Source: Bacteroidota bacterium (GTDB lineage Bacteria; Bacteroidota; Bacteroidia; Chitinophagales; Chitinophagaceae). Taken from it: a stretch of DNA of 32,559 nucleotides. The notes beneath the pieces are model-generated. The model had not been told where the DNA came from. It did no database searches and saw only the letters and a program-made list of their open reading frames with translations. The position numbers and the translations under genes were made by a program. Of the stretch, positions 1-6,339 are shown in pieces. The first letter of the stretch is position 1. The number at the start of each line of letters is the position of its first letter. The stretch spans positions 1 through 32,559 of the forward strand of contig JAEZDR010000180.1 of NCBI GenBank assembly GCA_023433265.1, read 5' to 3'.

Positions 1-569
1 GTGCAGGAGAGGAGCAGGGTTGCCAGGAGGATATTGATCTTTACTTCTCCACTTTCGCTAAAAGCATGGCCTCTATTGGTGCATTTATGGCAGGTGAAAG
101 AACAATAATTGATTACATCCGCTACAATATTCGCAGCCAGATTTTTGCAAAGAGCTTACCTATGCCAATCACAATTGGTAACCTTAAGCGTCTCGAAATG
201 CTAAAGACAATGCCTGAGCTAAAAGCAAAACTTTGGGAAAATGCTACCAAGCTACAGGAAGGTTTGAAGGAAAGAGGTTTTGATATTGGCAAAACAGACA
301 GCGTAGTTACACCAGTGTATATGAAAGGTGGAGTAGAGGAAGCCACCGCCATGGTGACTGATCTTCGTGAGAATTACGGCATCTTTTGTTCAATAGTGGT
401 GTATCCTGTAATTCCAAAGGGTCATATCATCTATCGTCTAATACCTACGGCAGCCCATACGGATGAAGACATACAGCTTACCTTACAAGCCTTCAGCGAA
501 ACAAAAGCTAAGCTTGATGCGGGCGCTTACAAAGTGGAAGCTATACCTGATATGGCAGAAGCGAGATAA
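1..569 (+). CDS. Serine palmitoyltransferase-like PLP enzyme (5' truncated)
   Basis: The reading frame is already open at base 3 and runs to TAA at 567-569, so only the C-terminal ~188 residues are present. The first visible residues contain STFAKSMASIGAF, which matches the PLP-lysine region of the alpha-oxoamine synthase family (KBL, BioF, serine palmitoyltransferase); the lysine of TFAKS is the expected Schiff-base residue. The following RSQIFAKSLPM stretch is typical of Bacteroidota serine palmitoyltransferases, which condense serine with an acyl-CoA in the first step of sphingolipid synthesis. Fold-type I small-domain sequence follows to the C-terminus. 2-amino-3-ketobutyrate CoA ligase is the main alternative, because the N-terminal substrate-binding part lies outside the window. 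A strong hairpin terminator follows 26 bases after the stop, so this is the last gene of its transcript. Confidence 0.85.
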   Translation, partial: AGEEQGCQEDIDLYFSTFAKSMASIGAFMAGERTIIDYIRYNIRSQIFAKSLPMPITIGNLKRLEMLKTMPELKAKLWENATKLQEGLKERGFDIGKTDSVVTPVYMKGGVEEATAMVTDLRENYGIFCSIVVYPVIPKGHIIYRLIPTAAHTDEDIQLTLQAFSETKAKLDAGAYKVEAIPDMAEAR

Positions 570-595
570 AAGATTATTTCTTTAAAATAACTGTA

Positions 596-621
596 ACTCC
601 GGCAGAGGCCGGAGTTTTTTT
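596..621 (+). terminator. Rho-independent terminator after the PLP enzyme
   Basis: Perfect 8-bp stem ACTCCGGC (596-603) / GCCGGAGT (608-615) with a 4-base AGAG loop, followed by a run of seven T on the plus strand. It lies 26 bases after the stop codon. From 622 to 787 I see no gene. Confidence 0.9.
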
Positions 622-787
622 GTTCTGGAATTTTTGAATTGATGGCGAATGGGTAATTATTCTGAGATACCCCTGCCCCAATCCAAAACATCCCACAATG
701 AGACATGGAGGAAATACAGTTGGTTAGAAACCAAACCGGCTCCACTGCACCTGTTTTATAGAACCTAAAGCGGAGAACCCTTTTCTT

Positions 788-1906
788 CTATCCACCCTTA
801 CAACTCATGCTGGTCCTCCCCACCACAATGCGATAAACCATCCTTACATCATCAATATTTTCAAATAGCTCATCCTCATTCAAAGCATTTACATCAATCG
901 CCTTCTTACAAAGTTTTACACTGGCTGAATCAATCAGGTTTAGCGGCACTTCAAACAGCATATTAAACTTCAGCTTGCTTTTGCCAAGTGGGCTTTCCAC
1001 TTCTTCCAGAAACCGCAGCATAAGTTCTCCCTTACCCTCTTTTCGCAAACCAATAAATAAGGGGAGAAAAGTTCGTTTATCCCCATTTACCCCAGCGCTA
1101 AGCGTCTTTTTCTCTTTGATGGCGGCGGTAAGCTTAGCGTAAACAGCAGCCTCCCCGGGCGTGATAGGTTTGGTTTTATTCAGCATCATTTCAAGCACCT
1201 GCGCATTAAAAGCTGCATAGCCACTATCGTCATTGTCAAAATAAACATACACATCCTTGCCACCCTTTTGCCATTTACGGCACAGGTGTGCCCAGTATTT
1301 CAGGGCATCAAAGTCATAGCTACCCTGGTATTTATTTTTAGTAGGCCCATGTAGCCTTATGTAAGCAAAATCAGTAGTAGTAATAATGGGCGAGGTATGC
1401 CCGGCAAGTTGATAAATGCAAAAAGCGCAGTTATGTTTTTTAAGAAGGCTATAAACTTCTTCATTATACCAACTCACTTCTCTAAACTCAAAAGCGTAAC
1501 GGTATCCTTTGGGCAACGCCGAAAGGAACGCTTCAAATCGCTCAAGGTTTAGCGGCCACACAGGCGGCAACTGAAACAAGATAGGTCCCAACTTTTTCCC
1601 CAACCCGCTGCACGCATCCAGCATTCGTTGTATGGGCTCCTTCGGATCCTTAAGTTTTTTCATGTGCGTGATGAACCGGTTTGCTTTGATAATAAACAGG
1701 AAGTTCTCGTTACTCGTCCTCGCCCAGTCCTCAAACACCTGCCTTGGAGGAAGCCTATAAAACGAATTATTGATCTCCACATTGTTGAAAAATATACTGT
1801 AGTACGCAAACTCCTCTTTGTGTAGTAGCCCTTTAGGGTAAAACGTTCCCCTCCAATGCGGGTATAGCCATCCTGATGTTCCTATGTAAGCTTTACCTTT
1901 GGCCAT
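788..1906 (-). CDS. DUF72 (YecE-like) protein with C-terminal extension
   Basis: 372 residues starting at ATG 1906; the open frame extends eight codons further but only to a TTG, and the DUF72 hallmark IGTSGW follows directly after MAKGKAY. The first ~245 residues carry the DUF72 pattern: GTSGWxYxxWRGxFYP, the NNSFYRLP strand, FIIKANRFITH, GPILFQLPP, FEFREVSW, the AYIRLHGP strand, and the VYVYFDNDDSGYAAFNA segment near the end of the barrel. The family is a TIM-barrel of unknown function. Residues ~255-372 form a second part not present in ordinary DUF72 proteins (usually 230-290 residues). It has no motif that I recognise. The gene stands alone between rpoD upstream and a gene-free gap downstream. 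Its upstream region is the 11-bp repeat tract at 1970-2112, and no clear TAnnTTTG promoter is visible. Confidence 0.85.
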   Translation of the reverse strand: MAKGKAYIGTSGWLYPHWRGTFYPKGLLHKEEFAYYSIFFNNVEINNSFYRLPPRQVFEDWARTSNENFLFIIKANRFITHMKKLKDPKEPIQRMLDACSGLGKKLGPILFQLPPVWPLNLERFEAFLSALPKGYRYAFEFREVSWYNEEVYSLLKKHNCAFCIYQLAGHTSPIITTTDFAYIRLHGPTKNKYQGSYDFDALKYWAHLCRKWQKGGKDVYVYFDNDDSGYAAFNAQVLEMMLNKTKPITPGEAAVYAKLTAAIKEKKTLSAGVNGDKRTFLPLFIGLRKEGKGELMLRFLEEVESPLGKSKLKFNMLFEVPLNLIDSASVKLCKKAIDVNALNEDELFENIDDVRMVYRIVVGRTSMSCKGG

Positions 1907-1969
1907 TAGCAAGCTAGCTTCAAAAAGCAAACCAGCACCAGTGTTTATACCTCAAAGTGGGTATAGTTA

Positions 1970-2112
1970 GTGCTGTCGTACCGATGCTGTAGCGCTGTCA
2001 TACCGATGCTATAGCGATGCTGTAGCGATGCTGTACCGATGCTGTAGCGATGCCGAAGCGATCCAACTGCGTAGCAACTGTGAGGTAACTGTGTAGTGAA
2101 AGTGTGGATACC
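1970..2112. repeat. 11-bp-period degenerate tandem repeat, tract 1
   Basis: Thirteen consecutive 11-base units fit without a gap. The best units are CCGATGCTGTA (1981 and 2036), CCGATGCTATA (2003), GCGATGCTGTA (2014 and 2025) and GCGATGCCGAA (2047). Similarity decays through GCGATCCAACT (2058), GCGTAGCAACT (2069) and GTGAGGTAACT (2080) to GTGTAGTGAAA (2091). Eleven is not a multiple of three, so this is not a peptide repeat, and no gene covers it. It lies between the rpoD terminator and the DUF72 start. Confidence 0.85.
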
Positions 2113-2116
2113 CTCT

Positions 2117-2141
2117 AGAATGGCCTATTGATAGCCATTCT
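2117..2141. other. Imperfect hairpin next to repeat tract 1
   Basis: AGAATGG (2117-2123) and CTAT (2125-2128) pair with ATAG (2131-2134) and CCATTCT (2135-2141), leaving one bulged C and a tiny loop. No clean U-run follows on either strand, so it is not a standard terminator. It lies between the rpoD terminator and the repeat tract. Confidence 0.4.
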
Positions 2142-2151
2142 TTGGGGTAAC

Positions 2152-2179
2152 AAAAAAGGCTACCGTGAGCACGGTAGCC
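2152..2179 (-). terminator. Terminator of rpoD
   Basis: Ten-base inverted repeat GGCTACCGTG (2158-2167) / CACGGTAGCC (2170-2179). Six A at 2152-2157 read as a U-run on the minus strand. It lies 25 bases after the rpoD stop. Confidence 0.9.
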
Positions 2180-2203
2180 TCAAATAAAGTCAAAATAACG
2201 CTT

Positions 2204-3061
2204 TTAACCCAGGTATGCTTTTAGGGCATTGCTATACCTTGCCTTTTGCAGGCGCTTGATAGCACGCTCTTTTATCTGGCGAATGCGTTCTTTAGTAAGA
2301 TCATACTTCTGGCCAATCTGCTCAATGGTAACACCATTTTCGCCGTCAAGACCAAAGTAAGCATTCACTATTTCTGCTTCCCTCGGGCTAAGGCTTTTCA
2401 GCACGCGCTTGATCTCTTCGCGCAGCGAATCTTTCATTACATCATCATCTGTGTCGTCGCCGCCTTCAAGAAGATCGCCCATAGCTACATCCTCAGCTTC
2501 ATGTACGGGAGCATCAAGCGATGTATGCCTTGTGTTGCTTTGAAAAATGTTGTTGATTTCAGTTTCGCTCATTTCCAGGATGTCAGCCAGCTCTTCGGTA
2601 GAAGGCTCGCGCTCATGCTCCTGTTCAAATGCCATATAAGCCTTATTGGCTTTGTTATAGGTGCCGATTTTGTTTTGTGGCAGGCGTACCAATCGTCCCT
2701 GCTCTGCCAAAGCCTGTAGGATGGACTGGCGAATCCACCATACTGCGTAAGAAATGAATTTGAAACCCTTTGTTTCATCAAAGCGCTGTGCCGCCTTTAT
2801 CAGGCCGAGATTTCCCTCGTTGATGAGATCGCTTAGTGATAACCCCTGGTGCTGATACTGCTTAGCAACGGATACCACGAAGCGTAAGTTTGCCTGAACC
2901 AGTTTGTCGAGAGCTCTTTGATCACCCATTTTGATTCGCTGAGCCAGTGTGGTTTCCTCTTCGGGAGTGATCATCGGAATTTTAGAAATTTCCTGCAGAT
3001 ACTTTTCTACCGCCTGCGAATCTCTGTTGGTAATCTGTGTTGCAATCTTGAGCTGCCTCAT
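2204..3061 (-). CDS. rpoD: Primary RNA polymerase sigma factor (sigma-70, RpoD/SigA)
   Basis: 285 residues, the short length typical of the Bacteroidota housekeeping sigma factor, which lacks the long region 1.1 and non-conserved insert of the proteobacterial protein. Region 1.2 lies near residues 17-45 (VEKYLQEISKIPMITPEEE). Regions 2.1-2.4 run from about 50 to 120, including NLRFVVSVAKQY, DLINEGNLGLIKAAQRFD and FKFISYAVWWIRQSI. Region 3 follows, and region 4.2 with its helix-turn-helix (YDLTKERIRQIKERAIKRLQ) is near the C-terminus. It recognises the TAnnTTTG/TTTG promoters marked elsewhere in this window. Monocistronic: it has its own terminator at 2152-2179 and a candidate promoter at 3154-3161. 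The start ATG begins the usual MRQLKI sequence of the family. Confidence 0.97.
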   Translation of the reverse strand: MRQLKIATQITNRDSQAVEKYLQEISKIPMITPEEETTLAQRIKMGDQRALDKLVQANLRFVVSVAKQYQHQGLSLSDLINEGNLGLIKAAQRFDETKGFKFISYAVWWIRQSILQALAEQGRLVRLPQNKIGTYNKANKAYMAFEQEHEREPSTEELADILEMSETEINNIFQSNTRHTSLDAPVHEAEDVAMGDLLEGGDDTDDDVMKDSLREEIKRVLKSLSPREAEIVNAYFGLDGENGVTIEQIGQKYDLTKERIRQIKERAIKRLQKARYSNALKAYLG

Positions 3062-3153
3062 AGTTGATTATAGCTTGTTTTATATATGATCGAAATATTC
3101 TCCAATTAATACTTATGGGAAGTTAAAGTACGAACCATGCAGAAAATAGCTTG

Positions 3154-3161
3154 CAAAGGTA
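3154..3161 (-). promoter_or_regulatory. Candidate -7 element of rpoD
   Basis: TACCTTTG on the minus strand, an exact match to the Bacteroidota TAnnTTTG box, about 93 bases before the rpoD ATG. No good TTTG is seen at -33. The facing 3162-3300 stretch is A/T-rich and must also hold the start signal of the divergent threonine aldolase operon, for which I see only a weak TATCTTCG (3288-3295). Confidence 0.4.
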
Positions 3162-3300
3162 CGAACTGCGCTCCCTAATAACGCTTTTTTGTATGAAAAA
3201 AAGTAACTATTTACTAAAAAAAGCGTATTTATAATGATATTTTAATCTTCTCGCATATCCCTTTAACAGGTTATTACAGCTGTTCTATCTTCGTCGGCCT

Positions 3301-4314
3301 ATGATTGATTACAGATCAGACACGGTTACCAGGCCTTCCGCTGCAATGCTTCAGTTTATGATGTCTTGCCCGGTGGGTGACGATGTCTGGAACGAGGACC
3401 CCACAGTTATTAGCCTGGAAGAAGAAGCCGCCACTATGTTTGGGACGGAGGCAGGGCTTTATTGTCCTAGTGGTACAATGACAAACCAGCTTGCAATTAA
3501 GACCCATACGCAACCCGGTGAGGAAGTTATATGCGAGAAGTTCAGCCATATTTACCAATATGAGGCCGGGGGTATAGCCTTTAACGCTGGATGCTCAGTC
3601 AAGTTAATTGAGGGTAATAGAGGGCGAATTTCCGCAAACCAGGTGCTGCTGGCTATCAACCCGGATGATATACATAAGCCTGCTTCTGCGCTTGTTTCTC
3701 TTGAAAATACGGGCAACAGGGGCGGTGGCAGTTGCTATCATATGGACGACCTTATCGCAATAGGTAAAGTTTGTAAGTCTCACCAGCTAAAATACCACCT
3801 GGATGGGGCTCGTCTGTTTAATGCGCTGGTTGCTACCAGGCAGAGCGCAACGGACTATGGAAAACTTTTTGATAGCATCTCTATCTGTCTTAGCAAAGGA
3901 TTGGGTGCGCCGGTGGGAAGTATCTTATTGGGCAGCCGGAACTTCATTGCTAAAGCAAAAAGATTTAGGAAAGTTTTTGGTGGAGGAATGCGGCAGGCGG
4001 GAATAATAGCCGGGGGTGCATTATATGCACTCAGGAATAACATCCAGAGGTTGCAGGAAGATCACACCCATGCTCGCCTGCTGGCTGATGCCCTTCGCCA
4101 AAAGGATTTTGTGGAGTATATATTGGAAGTAGACACCAATATTGTAATATTTGGAGTTAAAGGCCGCTTCACCGCCGAACGGTTAGCTTTGAAGTTGAAG
4201 GAGTATGACATTCTATGTGTTGCTATGACGCCTACAGAGGTTCGCCTGGTAACACATTTGGATATCACTTCTCAGATGATAGAAAAAACCATTGACGTAA
4301 TTCAAAAATTATAA
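3301..4314 (+). CDS. ltaE: Low-specificity L-threonine aldolase
   Basis: 337 residues, a normal family length. It is a PLP fold-type I enzyme cleaving L-threonine or allo-threonine to glycine and acetaldehyde. Visible marks: DYRSDTVTRP at the N-terminus (residues 3-12), the PSGTMTNQLAI segment (57-66), ENTGNRGGG (135-143), HLDGAR (166-171) with the PLP-contacting Asp168 and Arg171, and SKGLGAPVGS (198-207) with the Schiff-base Lys199. The start ATG directly precedes the conserved IDYRSDTVT motif. It is the first gene of a three-gene cluster: its TAA is followed with zero spacing by the ATG of pgi, so the two are probably translationally coupled. There is no obvious pathway link between this enzyme and the glycolytic gene downstream. 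Confidence 0.95.
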   Translation: MIDYRSDTVTRPSAAMLQFMMSCPVGDDVWNEDPTVISLEEEAATMFGTEAGLYCPSGTMTNQLAIKTHTQPGEEVICEKFSHIYQYEAGGIAFNAGCSVKLIEGNRGRISANQVLLAINPDDIHKPASALVSLENTGNRGGGSCYHMDDLIAIGKVCKSHQLKYHLDGARLFNALVATRQSATDYGKLFDSISICLSKGLGAPVGSILLGSRNFIAKAKRFRKVFGGGMRQAGIIAGGALYALRNNIQRLQEDHTHARLLADALRQKDFVEYILEVDTNIVIFGVKGRFTAERLALKLKEYDILCVAMTPTEVRLVTHLDITSQMIEKTIDVIQKL

Positions 4315-5970
4315 ATGCTACCTAAGATTAATCCTACCAATACTCAAGCCTGGTTCCTGTTGCGTAAGCACCATGATGAAGAAATGCAACGGCAACATAT
4401 GAAGCAACTCTTTGCCTTTGACGAGGACAGATTCCTCAAGTTTTCAATAAACAGTGGTGATATACTATTCGACTATTCTAAAAATATCATCACACACAAA
4501 ACAGTTCAATTGCTACTGCAACTTGCAGAAGAGTGTAAGCTTAAAGAGGCTATCAGTAGCATGTTTACAGGTGAGGCAATAAACGAAACTGAACAACGCG
4601 CTGTTCTACACACCGCACTCAGGAACTTCGGCGGGAACCCGGTAAATGTAGATGGCAAAGACGTAATGCCTGCAATCCGTAAGGTGCAGCAACAAATGAA
4701 ATCATTTGTAGAGGCGGTGGAAAACGGCGATTGGAAAGGCTATACAGGCAAGCCTGTGAGGTATATTGTTAACATTGGTATTGGAGGCAGCGACCTTGGC
4801 CCTGTGATGGTAACTGAAGCTTTGAAGCCTTACCAGCGCGAAGGTGTTGAAACCTATTTCGTCAGTAACATAGATGCTTCGCATATAGCAGAAGTATTGA
4901 AAAGAGTAAATGCAGAAGAAACGCTGTTTTTGGTAGCATCTAAAACCTTTACTACACAAGAAACGATGACGAATGCGCAAACTGCAAGGGCATGGTTTCT
5001 CGAGCATGCAGGTGATGCAAAACATATAGCTAAACATTTTGTCGCACTCAGCACAAACGAAAAAGAAGTAAAAGCTTTTGGCATCGACCCAAAGAATATG
5101 TTCGAGTTCTGGGACTGGGTAGGAGGGCGCTATTCTTTATGGAGCGCCATTGGTTTATCTATCGCATTAACCATTGGTTATAACAACTTCGAAGATTTGT
5201 TGAAAGGCGCCTTTGAGGCAGATGAGCATTTCAGAAAAGAACCGTTTCCAAAAAACATCCCGGTGCTGATGGCTTTGATAGGTATTTGGTACACAAACTT
5301 CTTTGGTGCACAAACAGAGGCTATTCTACCTTATGACCAGTATTTACATCGCTTCGCCGCTTACTTTCAACAGGGAAACATGGAAAGCAATGGTAAAAGC
5401 CGGGACAGGAATGGCAATGAGGTAAATTATAACACAGGGCCTGTTATTTGGGGCGAACCCGGTACCAATGGACAACATGCTTTTTACCAGCTTATACACC
5501 AGGGCACACTCGTTGTTCCTTGCGACTTTATTGCGCCGGCCATCTCGCACAACCCAATCGGAGACCATCATAAGAAGCTACTTTCAAACTTCTTTGCACA
5601 AACAGAAGCTTTAATGAATGGAAAGACGATGGAGGAAGTAAAGTCTGAACTTTCGCTGGCAGGTAAAAAAGATGATGAAATTAAAAAGCTGGCATCTTTT
5701 AAAGTGTTCGATGGTAATAAGCCTACAAACTCTTTTCTTGTTAAGCAGGTAACACCTTTCAACCTTGGTAAATTGATTGCATTTTATGAGCATAAGATTT
5801 TTGTTCAGGGTGTTATTTGGAATATTTTTAGTTTCGACCAGTGGGGCGTAGAATTAGGAAAGCAGTTAGCTAATAAGATACTTCCGGAATTGGAAGACGA
5901 TAACATAGTAACTGTACATGATGGTTCCACGAATGGATTAATAAATGCGTACAAAAAGTTTAGGAACTAG
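4315..5970 (+). CDS. pgi: Glucose-6-phosphate isomerase
   Basis: 551 residues, the length of the long bacterial/eukaryotic PGI type. It interconverts glucose-6-phosphate and fructose-6-phosphate. The phosphate-binding signature IGIGGSDLGP is at residues 154-163 and SKTFTTQET at 209-217. The catalytic residues are recognisable as Glu357 (in NMESNGKS), His388 (in GTNGQHAFYQ) and Lys516 (in GVELGKQLA). The second PGI signature spans the GVIWNIFSFDQWGVELGK region near 499-516. The ATG abuts the threonine aldolase stop, and acylphosphatase follows three bases after the stop, so the gene is mid-operon. Confidence 0.98.
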   Translation: MLPKINPTNTQAWFLLRKHHDEEMQRQHMKQLFAFDEDRFLKFSINSGDILFDYSKNIITHKTVQLLLQLAEECKLKEAISSMFTGEAINETEQRAVLHTALRNFGGNPVNVDGKDVMPAIRKVQQQMKSFVEAVENGDWKGYTGKPVRYIVNIGIGGSDLGPVMVTEALKPYQREGVETYFVSNIDASHIAEVLKRVNAEETLFLVASKTFTTQETMTNAQTARAWFLEHAGDAKHIAKHFVALSTNEKEVKAFGIDPKNMFEFWDWVGGRYSLWSAIGLSIALTIGYNNFEDLLKGAFEADEHFRKEPFPKNIPVLMALIGIWYTNFFGAQTEAILPYDQYLHRFAAYFQQGNMESNGKSRDRNGNEVNYNTGPVIWGEPGTNGQHAFYQLIHQGTLVVPCDFIAPAISHNPIGDHHKKLLSNFFAQTEALMNGKTMEEVKSELSLAGKKDDEIKKLASFKVFDGNKPTNSFLVKQVTPFNLGKLIAFYEHKIFVQGVIWNIFSFDQWGVELGKQLANKILPELEDDNIVTVHDGSTNGLINAYKKFRN

Positions 5971-5973
5971 GTT

Positions 5974-6261
5974 ATGAAGTGCATCAGGATTTTAATAAAA
6001 GGGAAAGTGCAGGGTGTTTTTTATCGGGCTTCTGCAAAAGATGTAGCGCTTGTATCTGACATAAAAGGCTGGATTAAAAACAAGAAAGACGGCGATGTTG
6101 AAGCGTTTGCTTGTGGCACCGAAGAGGCATTGAATGAATTTGTTGAATGGTGTAAGAAAGGGCCCGCACATGCTGAAGTGAAAGAGATTGAAGTATCAGA
6201 CTTTCCCGAGCCGGAGGAGCCGTTGGATGGCTTCCATGTAGTAAAAGACGACTGGCGATAA
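5974..6261 (+). CDS. acyP: Acylphosphatase
   Basis: 95 residues, normal for the family. It hydrolyses acyl phosphates such as carbamoyl phosphate or 1,3-bisphosphoglycerate. The active-site signature KVQGVFYR (11-18) carries the phosphate-binding Arg18, and GWIKN (32-36) carries the catalytic Asn36. The ferredoxin-like beta-alpha-beta pattern continues to the C-terminus. Three bases separate it from the pgi stop, so it is the last gene of the ltaE-pgi operon. A terminator shared with clpC follows. The pairing with pgi is compatible with a role in carbon metabolism, but that is inference. Confidence 0.95.
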   Translation: MKCIRILIKGKVQGVFYRASAKDVALVSDIKGWIKNKKDGDVEAFACGTEEALNEFVEWCKKGPAHAEVKEIEVSDFPEPEEPLDGFHVVKDDWR

Positions 6262-6295
6262 AAATTGGTGAGCTAGTATGAAATTCTTTCAAAAT

Positions 6296-6323
6296 AAAAA
6301 TCCCGCTGGTTAGCGGGATTTTC
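6296..6323. terminator. Bidirectional terminator between acyP and clpC
   Basis: Nine-base stem AATCCCGCT (6299-6307) / AGCGGGATT (6312-6320) with loop GGTT. It is preceded by five A and followed by a T-rich stretch, so it can end both converging transcripts. Confidence 0.85.
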
Positions 6324-6339
6324 TTTTATCTGTAACCTC

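Noticed and set aside
527..745. 72-residue minus-strand frame after the PLP enzyme gene
   Set aside because: Runs through the perfect terminator hairpin and into the PLP gene end; composition is not protein-like.
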